From positions 1 to 44,897 of the forward strand of contig CALBMZ010000202.1 of NCBI GenBank assembly GCA_937896225.1: DNA of 44,897 bases. The letters run 5' to 3'. Shown one piece after another: positions 33,430 to 43,133 of the stretch. How positions within the stretch are numbered: position 1 is the first letter of the stretch; each line of letters starts with the position of its first letter. This stretch comes from an uncultured Alcaligenaceae bacterium. GTDB taxonomy: Bacteria > Pseudomonadota > Gammaproteobacteria > Burkholderiales > Burkholderiaceae_B. A model generated the notes under the pieces. It had not been told where the DNA came from. It did no database searches and worked only from the letters and a program-made list of their open reading frames with translations. Both the position numbers and the translations under genes were made by a program.

Positions 33430-33632
33430 AAAAGTCTCCGTAGGCGCACCGACTGTCTAGTAGACAGATCCAATCAAGGTGGGCCAAAGGCTGGAGTGGT
33501 TACGTCTAAAGCATTAAAACAATGCTTGACGAGATGCGGTCGCGAGGACTGGAACGTTGCGACGCTGTGTGCATAGTGTAACGCAGTTACAGGGTAAACG
33601 TGAAGGGTAAACTTAAGTGGTTAAGTGGTCAC

Positions 33633-35135
33633 TTAGATGAGTTGAGCGTTAGATCCAAAGTTTTCAGTCAAAGCCGCGACAGCCTTATCTCTTGCGGCAG
33701 AGGTATTAGATTGGCTTTGTAATGACGACCACTCAGGGTGTTGGCGTGCTAGCCGAAGCAACTGTGAAAAAGCTTTGGTTTGCGTGGCGATTACGGTCTG
33801 GGTATGGCACGTTACATTTGTTCCTAATGAATTTGGAGTATTGGGTATATTAGGTACGATGGGTATGTTTTCATGGTGTTGGTTTTGCACAGAAACGGGG
33901 GTAATGGCGGCATGCCCACGTCGATCTAGGGCTTGTAAAAGCTTTAGTTGCCGAACAGCCAAAAGCTTCAAAATGGAGTCGTCAAGGGTGAGCTCGCGAT
34001 ACCCCCTGACTCGCCCCAATAGTCGAACACCCCAGCGTTCGAGACCTTGCCACCCTGCACCCGTTGCAGCACCAATTACGGTGCCTGTGCCCAAACTAAG
34101 ACCCCCTGTCATGACATCGACGGCTGCACCCGCCAGTGCCCCTGCTGCTGCACCTTTAGACAGTTCAATGCCCACTTCACGTAGCGCTTCAGGGGCAAAT
34201 AAGTCGGTTTGCCACCGTCCGTCTGTCATCGCTAAGGGCATATTCAGGACGTCATGACGATTAAACGCATACGTTAACAACAGACCATCAATACACTGTT
34301 GCTCGCGTGTTCGGGCGCGCGTTTGTTGGGTATGTTGAGCTTCTGTTCGCGCCACACCATTATTTGCTGTGGGTAAGCGCCAAGCAGCAAGATCAATCAT
34401 CATGTCAGCTATCAGTTCAAAGGCACGCGTGCGTCGAGCGTGTCGGGCAATTTCTGTTTGCTCTATTAAATCGGTGAACAACGCACGATGTTTGGGAAGC
34501 ACCTGCGTTAGGGCCTCAAATAAATCACGTTCAGCATCTAATGCAGGGCTAACCGTATCAAACAACACATGAACGTGTAGCGCCTGACGTGCCAAAGCGT
34601 TGAGCCATTCCTCGACATTTGAGGCACGACCATCAAGCGTAGGGGCTGTGAAATTTAAAACGGCAATGACAGGTTTTGCGCAAGATGACAAGAGCGAAAG
34701 CTCATCGCGATGCTTGGCCAGCACGGGGTCGCGCGCATCAATCACATACAGGGCTGCATCACTTGATAAAACCTTTTCAAGTACGCGCGCTTCTTGTTCA
34801 AAGCGATGGTGAGCGGATGGCGACTCTAAAAATCGTTGTATTTTTTGAGGACCATCGAGTCGGGTTGAACCATGCGAAGCGAGCGGTGTTTGTGGTTCAG
34901 GTGATTCAACCCAATCAAAAAGTGCCACGCTGTCTTCTAGGCCTGGGGTATCGAACCAAACCAATGCAATAACCTCATGCAACCAATGGGCTGCCCCTGT
35001 CACTTGTCTGGTCGTGCCAGGTGCATTGTCAACCAAACCAAACTGCGTATCGCGCGTTAGGGTTCTAAGCAGTGATGTTTTGCCAGTATTTGTGTGGCCA
35101 ACCACCGCGATATTTAGTGGGTTGCGTTGAGCCAT
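33633..35135 (-). CDS. GTPase with DUF3482 domain (start at MAQRNPLNIAVVGHTNTGKTS, 35135, favoured)
   Basis: G1 VVGHTNTGKTSLLRTL, GTTRQVTG, WFDTPGLEDS (G3), hydrophobic glycine/alanine-rich C-terminal stretch. Confidence 0.85.
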   Translation of the reverse strand: MAQRNPLNIAVVGHTNTGKTSLLRTLTRDTQFGLVDNAPGTTRQVTGAAHWLHEVIALVWFDTPGLEDSVALFDWVESPEPQTPLASHGSTRLDGPQKIQRFLESPSAHHRFEQEARVLEKVLSSDAALYVIDARDPVLAKHRDELSLLSSCAKPVIAVLNFTAPTLDGRASNVEEWLNALARQALHVHVLFDTVSPALDAERDLFEALTQVLPKHRALFTDLIEQTEIARHARRTRAFELIADMMIDLAAWRLPTANNGVARTEAQHTQQTRARTREQQCIDGLLLTYAFNRHDVLNMPLAMTDGRWQTDLFAPEALREVGIELSKGAAAGALAGAAVDVMTGGLSLGTGTVIGAATGAGWQGLERWGVRLLGRVRGYRELTLDDSILKLLAVRQLKLLQALDRRGHAAITPVSVQNQHHENIPIVPNIPNTPNSLGTNVTCHTQTVIATQTKAFSQLLRLARQHPEWSSLQSQSNTSAARDKAVAALTENFGSNAQLI

Positions 35136-36499
35136 TGGGTTGCATCTTGTTCGGAAGAATGAATGATGGATAAGCCCATTTTTGCTAGACTTTTTTGCCA
35201 TATTTGAGTGTGTGGTCCTTCGTTTGCATGCATTAAAAATACCTGATTATGCCGAGCAAATTTTTGTAAATTATCAATCAACCTTAAGGTGCCTCGGTCT
35301 GGTGTCTGCAAGGCGTCGCAATAAATTAACAGTTTGTTTGGGGGGCGCTCGGTGAGCATCTGTAAAACAGCTTCACGAGAAGATTGGTTGTCAACTATTC
35401 CGAGTGAGGTCCAATGCTTTGCCCAATCAGGTAAGGCACGAAGCTCAATGCCGAGCACCACGGCATCAAGCGAGGTGTGCGGTAACGCTATCGCTTGCGT
35501 AGTTGAGCGCCATGTATCGGGCAAACCTGGCTCAGCTTCTGGTTCACGGCGTGCTTGTGCTCGCTTTAGTCGCGCTAAACAGGCGAGTGCATAGGCATCG
35601 GTTGTGCTGGGTGTTAGGTCAGCGGTGGTTTGGTGCCAACGCCAAGCGCTCAATATAAAAAAGAAAAGTCGGGGCAATACCCCCCAAACTAAAATCACAG
35701 CAATCAGCCAACGTGCCCAGAGCGAACGAGCTTGCCAGGCATCAACTGCCACATTGCCGCTTTGTGATATTAATGCTTGATCTGGCATGGCTATATTTAA
35801 TTTTGCTGGAATAACGCTTAAAAACGATGCGATTTGAACAAATGTTTGTGGGTCAAGCCATGTGGTTTCCCACAAAAAAACATAATGTTTAACGCTAAAC
35901 GCAATCGCCATACTGAACACTGAAAAGCTCAGTGCCACAAGCCAAAAACCGTGCGTCAACATACTGAATAGCCAGCGTTGCGCACCCGAGGCCGAGGTTG
36001 TTTGATGCCAGGCTTGCCAAAATAATTCAATATGTGGAGTGTGCGTGAATCGCTTGAGTAGACCTTGTACAAAACGGCCTAAAAGGCCGCCGCCCTCAGA
36101 AGATCGTTTGCCCAGCAACATTGCGCATGCCCAGATTAACAATGACAAGGTGGGTATGCCTAATAGGCTCAGTACGACCCATAAAAGGTTAACGGGCGTA
36201 TTGGCAGAACCCAACACGCTCAAGCCGGCTAAAAAACCACCTACTGCACAGACTAACCATAAGGTTACGTTGGACCACAAGACTGTTGAGCGAATGGCTG
36301 TTAGAGGGTCAGTAAAGTGTGCTTGATCGCTCAGTATCTGCGCACGCGTGAGCAACCATTGATTAGGTGTTTTTGCTTGTGAAACTGCTAAAAGATTGGC
36401 AGCGCTATCGTCAAGCCAACCCCGTTGGGTTTCGGCTTGCTCGATCGTTTTGTAAAGCAAATAAGGTTTCAAACCACGCATAGGGTGATTGTATGTCAC
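35114..36499 (-). CDS. DUF2868-type integral membrane protein
   Basis: Multiple TM segments (LWLVCAVGGFLAGLSVLG; WVVLSLLGIPTLSLLIWACAMLL; FWLVALSFSVFSMAIAFSV). Overlaps the GTPase gene start by 22 bp. Confidence 0.8.
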   Translation of the reverse strand: MTYNHPMRGLKPYLLYKTIEQAETQRGWLDDSAANLLAVSQAKTPNQWLLTRAQILSDQAHFTDPLTAIRSTVLWSNVTLWLVCAVGGFLAGLSVLGSANTPVNLLWVVLSLLGIPTLSLLIWACAMLLGKRSSEGGGLLGRFVQGLLKRFTHTPHIELFWQAWHQTTSASGAQRWLFSMLTHGFWLVALSFSVFSMAIAFSVKHYVFLWETTWLDPQTFVQIASFLSVIPAKLNIAMPDQALISQSGNVAVDAWQARSLWARWLIAVILVWGVLPRLFFFILSAWRWHQTTADLTPSTTDAYALACLARLKRAQARREPEAEPGLPDTWRSTTQAIALPHTSLDAVVLGIELRALPDWAKHWTSLGIVDNQSSREAVLQMLTERPPNKLLIYCDALQTPDRGTLRLIDNLQKFARHNQVFLMHANEGPHTQIWQKSLAKMGLSIIHSSEQDATQWLNATH

Positions 36500-36508
36500 A
36501 GCAAGACG

Positions 36509-37471
36509 TTATTTTTCGTCTACCTCAACCAGTGGCAACAAAAAATGCTGACTGATTGAACCGCTTAAACGATTAATTCGATAAAGGTAGTCAGTCAGAA
36601 ATTCATGTATGCCTTGTTCAAATATTTCGTCGATGGTGAGATCTCTTAGCTGAGACAATAAACTGTGTGCGTCATGTTCAATCGCACCTGACTGTGCATT
36701 TTTAATTCGATTTAAAACGCTCACCACATTAGATACGCTAGAAACTAAAGATCTTGGGTTACTTAAACTCAGAATCATCAGTTCTGCGACGCGCTTTGGT
36801 TTAATGGCATCACGATAAACTTTACGATAATTTTCAAAAGCAGAGGCCGACCTTAATATGGCTGCCCAATAATAAAACTCATCAACGTCGGTCAGTAAAT
36901 CGCCTTCGTATTCATTTGCCGCAACAAATTTGACATCAAGCAATCGTGCCATGTTGTCAGCCCGCTCAAGGTAAAGACCTAAGCCAATAAAGTAATAGAC
37001 CTCATCGCGTAACATGGTGCCAATATGCACACCACGAGACTGGTGAGATCTAAATTTTACCCACTCAAAAAAATCAGTAGGTGCCACATTTAAGGTGCCT
37101 TGTTTGATTTTCTTTTGTGCCTCTAGCCACGTGGTGTTGATGCTTTCCCACAAATCAGTTGTCATGGTGCCACGCACAGCCCGGGCGTTTTCGCGGGCAG
37201 ATTGTAAACAGCAAATAATAGAAGAGGGGTTTTTAGTGCTTTGCACCATGTAGGCCATAACAAGAGAGGGTGTGATGACGTCATGATGACTTAAATAGTC
37301 ATTTGTTAATTCAAACAAATCAAGTAGTGCACGCCACGATGCTTCAACCGCCTTGTCTGATTGTGGCATCAATGACATTTGATAATTTACATCAAGCATA
37401 CGCGCAGTATTTTCTGCCCGTTCGGTGTAACGAGACATCCAAAATAAATGATCAGCTGTTCTTGAAAGCAT
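36509..37471 (-). CDS. Alpha-E domain-containing protein (DUF403)
   Basis: MLSRTADHLFWMSRYTERAENTARMLDVNYQM, YYFIGLGLYLERADNMARLLDVK. Confidence 0.93.
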   Translation of the reverse strand: MLSRTADHLFWMSRYTERAENTARMLDVNYQMSLMPQSDKAVEASWRALLDLFELTNDYLSHHDVITPSLVMAYMVQSTKNPSSIICCLQSARENARAVRGTMTTDLWESINTTWLEAQKKIKQGTLNVAPTDFFEWVKFRSHQSRGVHIGTMLRDEVYYFIGLGLYLERADNMARLLDVKFVAANEYEGDLLTDVDEFYYWAAILRSASAFENYRKVYRDAIKPKRVAELMILSLSNPRSLVSSVSNVVSVLNRIKNAQSGAIEHDAHSLLSQLRDLTIDEIFEQGIHEFLTDYLYRINRLSGSISQHFLLPLVEVDEK

Positions 37472-37488
37472 GATGAATTAATTCCTTG

Positions 37489-38958
37489 TTAACCGATGAC
37501 CCAGGTATCTTTTGTGCCGCCACCTTGTGACGAGTTTACGACCAGTGAACCCTCTGTGAGCGCAACGCGGGTGAGGCCGCCCGCGACAAGCCGCACTTCT
37601 TTGCCTGACAACACGAAAGGTCGTAAATCTATGTGTCGAGGGGCAATGCCCGACTCGACTAAAGTGGGGCAAGTTGATAAAGATAACGTCGGTTGTGCAA
37701 TGTAATTGTTCGGGTTGGCTCGCACGCGTGCTTTAAAAGATTCGATTTCGGATTGACTGGCGGCAGGCCCAATGAGCATGCCATAGCCACCCGCACCGTG
37801 CACTTCTTTAACCACTAATTTATGAATATTGGTTAAAACGTAATCGAGCTCTTTAGGGCGTCTACACAAGAAAGTAGGAACGTTTGCCAAGATAGGTTCT
37901 TCGCTTAAATAATAGCGAATCATGTCAGGTACATAAGGGTAAATTGACTTGTCGTCAGCGACACCCGTGCCGATGGCATTACAGATGGTGACATTGCCTG
38001 CTTGGTATGCGCGCAAAAGGCCGGCTGGGCCTAATGTTGAGTCAGATTTAAATGCCTCAGGGTCTAAATAATCGTCGTCAACACGACGGTAAATGACGTC
38101 GACTTTACGCAAACCTTGAGTGGTGCGCATAAATACTGTGTCGTCTTTTACAACGAGGTCACTGCCTTCAACCAACTCAACGCCCATTTGTTGCGCTAAA
38201 AAGGCGTGCTCAAAATAGGCTGAGTTATACATGCCAGGGGTCAAGACCACGACGTTTACGTAGGCGTCATGTTGTGGCGAGGCTTGGTGCAACGTATTGA
38301 GTAGTAGGCTTGGGTAATGCTCAACGGGTCTGACGCGATGTTTGGCAATTAAGTCAGGGAATAATCGCATCATCATTTTGCGATTTTCAATCATGTATGA
38401 CACGCCAGACGGCACGCGTAAGTTGTCTTCTAGAACAAAACATTCACCCGCTTCCGCGCCGTGTGTGGCTCGCACAATGTCGATACCAGCGATATGAGCA
38501 TAAATATCATTTTTTACGTTTACGCCCTGCATTTGGGGGCGGTATTGCGCATTATTTAAAATTTGCTCAGCCGGTACAATTTTGTCTTGAATGATGCGTT
38601 GATCATGGTAAACATCATGTAAAAACATATTCAGTGCGCGAACCCGTTGTTGCACACCCGCTTGAATATGTTGCCATTCTTTTGCCGTGAATATTCGGGG
38701 CAAAATATCAAAGGGGATGGTGCGTTCCGTGCCGTCGTCATTTCCATAAACGGCAAAGGTGATGCCCACGCGCCGGAATAATAATTCAGCTTCGTCGTGT
38801 CGCGCACGAAGGGCGGAGTCTTGTTGCTCTTTCAACCAATTTGCAATAATTTCATAGTGCCGTCGAACCCCACCAGGCTGGTTAATTGCATGTGCGACAC
38901 TTTCTGTCGCATTGTTTACCATTTCATCAAAAGCAACTGTTTCGGTAGACGTAACCAT
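37489..38958 (-). CDS. Circularly permuted type 2 ATP-grasp protein (stand-alone)
   Basis: RTIPFDILPRIFTAKEWQHIQAGVQQRVRALNMFLHDVYHDQ, SYMIENRKMMMRLFPDL, LVVKEVHGAGGYGMLIGP, HIDLRPFVLSG. Confidence 0.94.
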   Translation of the reverse strand: MVTSTETVAFDEMVNNATESVAHAINQPGGVRRHYEIIANWLKEQQDSALRARHDEAELLFRRVGITFAVYGNDDGTERTIPFDILPRIFTAKEWQHIQAGVQQRVRALNMFLHDVYHDQRIIQDKIVPAEQILNNAQYRPQMQGVNVKNDIYAHIAGIDIVRATHGAEAGECFVLEDNLRVPSGVSYMIENRKMMMRLFPDLIAKHRVRPVEHYPSLLLNTLHQASPQHDAYVNVVVLTPGMYNSAYFEHAFLAQQMGVELVEGSDLVVKDDTVFMRTTQGLRKVDVIYRRVDDDYLDPEAFKSDSTLGPAGLLRAYQAGNVTICNAIGTGVADDKSIYPYVPDMIRYYLSEEPILANVPTFLCRRPKELDYVLTNIHKLVVKEVHGAGGYGMLIGPAASQSEIESFKARVRANPNNYIAQPTLSLSTCPTLVESGIAPRHIDLRPFVLSGKEVRLVAGGLTRVALTEGSLVVNSSQGGGTKDTWVIG

Positions 38959-39043
38959 GAAATTGTTCTCACATACTCAAGAAGCTCAGTTTCGACTTAA
39001 ACTGCACCATATTCAATTCGATAATACCAGTGCATTTAAAACT

Positions 39044-41581
39044 ATGTCTGTCACTACGCCAATGGTTCAAACATCTCAAGATTCTAGTCAAGTCAATGAT
39101 GACGTGATTGCACAAGTCATGCAACGGGCTCGACCGGTTCAAAGCGGCCATTTTGATGAGTTGCGTGATGAAAATGGAAACATACGTTCAGTTTGGCAAA
39201 GTTTTTTTCACGATATGGGTGCAACGGGTCTGCAAGGCCTGAACGATTGCACCGAAACGGTGAATCAGCTCATTGAACAAAATGGTATTACTTATAACGT
39301 TTATGCTGATATGCAATTGTCACGGCCCTGGTCTTTGAATGCCATGCCGATGCTGATTGGCCCAAAAGAGTGGTCTCATATTAGTCGTGGCCTCGCTCAA
39401 AGGGCGCAGTTATTAAATGCTATTTTGCAAGACGTTTATGGTGAGCGCTCGTTATTAAAGGGCAATTATTTACCGAGCGCGCTGGTTTTGGGTAACCCTG
39501 GTTATTTGCACGCCATGTGTGGGGTGAAACCCCTAAACGGCACGTATCTGCATGCGGTGGCGTTTGACATTGCTCGGGGCCCAGATGGTCAATGGTGGGT
39601 AGTGGGCCAGCGAACCCAATCACCGTCAGGTTTGGGTTACATACTTGAAAATAGATTAATTTCGTCAAGGTTGTTTCCTGACACCTATCGCAACATGCAA
39701 GTGCAACATATTGGTGCAAGTTATCGCAGGTTGCTTGACTCATTAGAGGCTGCTGCCAGCGCCATTGCTCAAGGGGTGCCACGCTTTGCATTGCTTACGC
39801 CCGGCCCTTTTAATGAAACGTATTTTGAACATGCTTATTTAGCACGATATTTAGGTATACCTTTGGTTCAAGGGGCAGACTTAACCGTTCGTGACGAAAA
39901 ATTATATTTAAAAACACTGCAGGGCTTGCAACGCATTCATGGCTTAATTCGACGTTTAGACGATGATTTTTGTGATCCAGTTGAGCTCAGAGCTGACTCG
40001 GCTTTGGGTATACCTGGCTTGTTACAAGCGGTTCGGGCAGGGCAGGTTGTGATGGCTAATGCGCTGGGCACCAGCTTTTTAGAGTCGCCCGCGATTCAAG
40101 GCTTTTTACCTGCCATCAGTGAGCACTTGTTAGGTAGTCCATTAGAGATGCCTTCGCTACACAGTTGGTGGTGTGGCGAACCGGCAGCATGGCAAAATAT
40201 TTCACCTATGCTCAATACGCTTGTGATCAAGCCCACCTTTGTACCCAGAGCCGCCGCGCAACATTTTGACCCTGCGATTGGTGCTTTGCTTAACGCCGAG
40301 CAATTAGAAAGCTGGCGGCAACGCATTAACGCTCAGCCCTCAATTTATACCACTCAAGCCTATTTACCTTTTTCTCAGGTGCCCACTTGGAGCAACGGTG
40401 AAATGGTTCCTCGTACGGCGATGTTGAGGTTTTATGCGATTGCGGGTGCCGATGGCACTTGGCAAGTGATGCCAGGCGGTATGACCCGAGTGGCCACGCT
40501 TGATCCACATCTTGTGTCGATGCGAAGTGGTGGCAGTACGTTAGACACTTGGGTCATTTCAAAAGATCATGTGAATACTTATTCCATGCTACCTAATCGT
40601 AGCGCTCGCCCACGTTGGCAAGCTGAAAATGAACTGGTCTCAAGCCGATCTGCAGAAAGCTTATTTTGGATGGGGCGCTATACCGAGCGACTTGAAAACA
40701 CCATCAGAGCTGCGCGCGAGTCACTGGTTTTGCTGAGTACCAATCAACAAGATACCCAACATGCTTTGGGTGAAGCCATGAGTGATCTGGCAGCTGTAAT
40801 GGGTTTGGTGCCCTTTCAAACGCCCAGCATTGCGTCTTCACCTTTGGTCTTTGGTGAAGCCATGGTTTCACAAATTTATACGCGTGGTGCATATGGTTTA
40901 TTTGACACCGTCGATGCACTAGAAAATGCGATACGTACGGTACGTGATAGGTTGCCACCCGAGCATGTTGAAATACCGGCTCGCATCAAAAATAAGCTGA
41001 TGCAACGTTCAAACACCTTGCAAACGAATGATGTATTGAATTTACGGCGATCAGTTGGCGTTATACAAATGCTGGATGATGTTGAAATTTATTTGGCAGC
41101 TTTAGTGGGTTATCAATCAGATCGTATGACACGTGATTTAGGTTGGCATGTGTTAATGATTGGCCGCTATGTTGAAAGGCTTTCAACCATGTCAAATATT
41201 TTAAAGACCTTTTATCATTATGAGGCGGTTCAAACGACGCGTGGCTTTGATGCGCTGTTGGTGCTATTTGATAGCGTCATTACCTTTCGCAGCCGTTATC
41301 AAAGGCAACAAGAAAACGTGGCTTTGTTAGACTTATTAATTGTTGATAAAACCAACCCACGTGCGATCAATTGTATTGTTGAGCAGCTGAATAATGAGCT
41401 CATACATTTGCCTTCGCATACGCAAATTCCTGACAAATTAAATTTAATTCCAACAAGCGCAACGGATGACCTCTCTTTGTTAGCTTACGCCACCAGTATG
41501 CAACAGATTAGTAATCAAATTTCAGAACAAATCACAAGGCGTTTTTTTGTGCACGCAGAAGAAAGGTTTTTTGCGTCATGA
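39044..41581 (+). CDS. Fused circularly permuted ATP-grasp + alpha-E protein (ORF opens at 38912; ATG 38957 or 39044 possible)
   Basis: N-terminal ATP-grasp-like region (WSLNAMPMLIGPKEWSHISRGLAQRAQLLNAILQDVYGE; GYILENRLISSRLFPDT) plus C-terminal SRSAESLFWMGRYTERLENTIRAARES ... HVLMIGRYVERLSTMSN alpha-E domain. Confidence 0.9.
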   Translation: MSVTTPMVQTSQDSSQVNDDVIAQVMQRARPVQSGHFDELRDENGNIRSVWQSFFHDMGATGLQGLNDCTETVNQLIEQNGITYNVYADMQLSRPWSLNAMPMLIGPKEWSHISRGLAQRAQLLNAILQDVYGERSLLKGNYLPSALVLGNPGYLHAMCGVKPLNGTYLHAVAFDIARGPDGQWWVVGQRTQSPSGLGYILENRLISSRLFPDTYRNMQVQHIGASYRRLLDSLEAAASAIAQGVPRFALLTPGPFNETYFEHAYLARYLGIPLVQGADLTVRDEKLYLKTLQGLQRIHGLIRRLDDDFCDPVELRADSALGIPGLLQAVRAGQVVMANALGTSFLESPAIQGFLPAISEHLLGSPLEMPSLHSWWCGEPAAWQNISPMLNTLVIKPTFVPRAAAQHFDPAIGALLNAEQLESWRQRINAQPSIYTTQAYLPFSQVPTWSNGEMVPRTAMLRFYAIAGADGTWQVMPGGMTRVATLDPHLVSMRSGGSTLDTWVISKDHVNTYSMLPNRSARPRWQAENELVSSRSAESLFWMGRYTERLENTIRAARESLVLLSTNQQDTQHALGEAMSDLAAVMGLVPFQTPSIASSPLVFGEAMVSQIYTRGAYGLFDTVDALENAIRTVRDRLPPEHVEIPARIKNKLMQRSNTLQTNDVLNLRRSVGVIQMLDDVEIYLAALVGYQSDRMTRDLGWHVLMIGRYVERLSTMSNILKTFYHYEAVQTTRGFDALLVLFDSVITFRSRYQRQQENVALLDLLIVDKTNPRAINCIVEQLNNELIHLPSHTQIPDKLNLIPTSATDDLSLLAYATSMQQISNQISEQITRRFFVHAEERFFAS

Positions 41582-42471
41582 TGCATATTCAAGTTGAACA
41601 CGACACCATTTATCAGTACTACCAGCCCGTAGAGCTTGCTCATCACTTGGCCTACTTGCAGCCGCCCAGTAAAGGCTGGCAGCAAGTGATTTACTCAAAT
41701 TTAAAAATTACCCCTACACCCGATTTTCAAGTGGTCAACGATGATGCGTTTGGTAACAAGCGTCATTTTTTTAATTTTGTAAAACCACATCAAGAACTTA
41801 TTGTGCGATCAACCTGCCAGGTCATCAGCAAACCTCGCTACACCGCCTTCGATGTATCGCATACCCCTTCCTGGTTAAATGTCAGAGACGATATGGTTTA
41901 CTCACTTGAACAGCCCTATGCACCCGCATCAGAGTTTGTATGGCCCAGCCCTTTTGTGCCGTGGTTACGCGATTTGTATGACTATGCTTTGCAATCTTTT
42001 ACGATTAATCGAAGCATTGGCGAGGCTCTCGTAGAGTTGAATCAACGTATTTATCAAGATTTCGTTTACAACGCGCAAGCCACAGAAATTCATACGCCTT
42101 TATCAGAGATTTTTACGCAACGTGCGGGGGTATGCCAAGATTTTTCACACATCATGGTGGGTTGTTTGCGTGCTATTGGTTTGCCTGCACAGTACGTGAG
42201 TGGTTACTTGTTAACCAAACCGCCAGAGGGTCAGCCTAAGTTACGCGGTGCGGATGCCTCGCACGCTTGGGTGAGTGCCTATTGTCCAGGTGCCGCTGGG
42301 GGTTGGTTAGAGCTTGACCCCACCAATCAAGCGATTGCCGACTTAGGTTATGTGCGGTTGGCTTATGGTCGAGATTTTGGTGATGTGTCACCACTACGGG
42401 GCTTAATTCGGGGGGGCGGTGCACACTCTTTAAAAATTGAAGTCACCTCACAAGAGATTAAATTGACATGA
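41578..42471 (+). CDS. Transglutaminase-like (papain-fold) protein with bacterial transglutaminase-like N-terminal region
   Basis: RAGVCQDFSHIMVGCLRAIGLPAQYVSGYL (Cys), DASHAWVSAY (His), WLELDPTNQ (Asp). ATGATG overlap with upstream gene. Confidence 0.94.
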   Translation: MMHIQVEHDTIYQYYQPVELAHHLAYLQPPSKGWQQVIYSNLKITPTPDFQVVNDDAFGNKRHFFNFVKPHQELIVRSTCQVISKPRYTAFDVSHTPSWLNVRDDMVYSLEQPYAPASEFVWPSPFVPWLRDLYDYALQSFTINRSIGEALVELNQRIYQDFVYNAQATEIHTPLSEIFTQRAGVCQDFSHIMVGCLRAIGLPAQYVSGYLLTKPPEGQPKLRGADASHAWVSAYCPGAAGGWLELDPTNQAIADLGYVRLAYGRDFGDVSPLRGLIRGGGAHSLKIEVTSQEIKLT

Positions 42472-42809
42472 TAAATATCACTCGTCGCTGGTGTGGTCTC
42501 ATGACGATTAGTCTTTTCAGTATGCTGGTTTTGGGTTGTCAAAACGATGTTTACTACCATCAGTCAGACAAGCGTCATGTGATTATTTTAGAAGGGCAGC
42601 GTATCAGTGTTTTAAAACTTAACGATGGCTCATGGGAAGCCGCCGGTGGTCACGAAACATGGTCAGAAAAAGCGCAGGCCTTAATCGATCGTCAGCGACA
42701 GGCCATCACACTGGTGTCAGGTTGTGCCGTGGTGAAGTTAACCCCATTTGAAGCGGTTGACGGCAAACCGCCAAGACTCATTGCACAGGTAAAGTGTAAA
42801 AATGATTGA
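42468..42809 (+). CDS. Small hypothetical lipoprotein
   Basis: Signal peptide with lipobox-like LVLG-C; ATGA overlap with the transglutaminase stop. Confidence 0.65.
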   Translation: MINITRRWCGLMTISLFSMLVLGCQNDVYYHQSDKRHVIILEGQRISVLKLNDGSWEAAGGHETWSEKAQALIDRQRQAITLVSGCAVVKLTPFEAVDGKPPRLIAQVKCKND

Positions 42810-42824
42810 GCGGGCACATACATT

Positions 42825-43133
42825 GTGAATGACGACAGACAGATATTTGTACCGTCTTCTTTTATTGCATTATTTGTTCCTTCTGGCAAAATTAAACCTA
42901 TTATTTCACGCGAAGAAATTGAAACGCGTTATGACTATTGTGAAGACTTATCACAACTGTTGTTTGACCAAATGTGCGACAAAATGGCAGAGTTAGGTCT
43001 ACCCGTTGATATGGCTCTACAACGCATATCAGTTATCGTGACTGAAACTGATTTAAATTTAAATGACGCCGAATCTGTCTGGGTGTTATCGCGTTTAACC
43101 GAATTATCGGAGCCCTATTCATCATGCCCTTAA
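42825..43133 (+). CDS. Hypothetical small acidic protein (GTG start likely)
   Basis: 102-codon [49 protein letters not shown]; overlaps start of next gene. Confidence 0.6.
   Translation: MNDDRQIFVPSSFIALFVPSGKIKPIISREEIETRYDYCEDLSQLLFDQMCDKMAELGLPVDMALQRISVIVTETDLNLNDAESVWVLSRLTELSEPYSSCP

Noticed and set aside
33775-34257. 160-aa plus-strand ORF
   Set aside because: Antisense to the DUF3482 GTPase; low-complexity Ala/Pro stretches mirror the glycine-rich coding strand.
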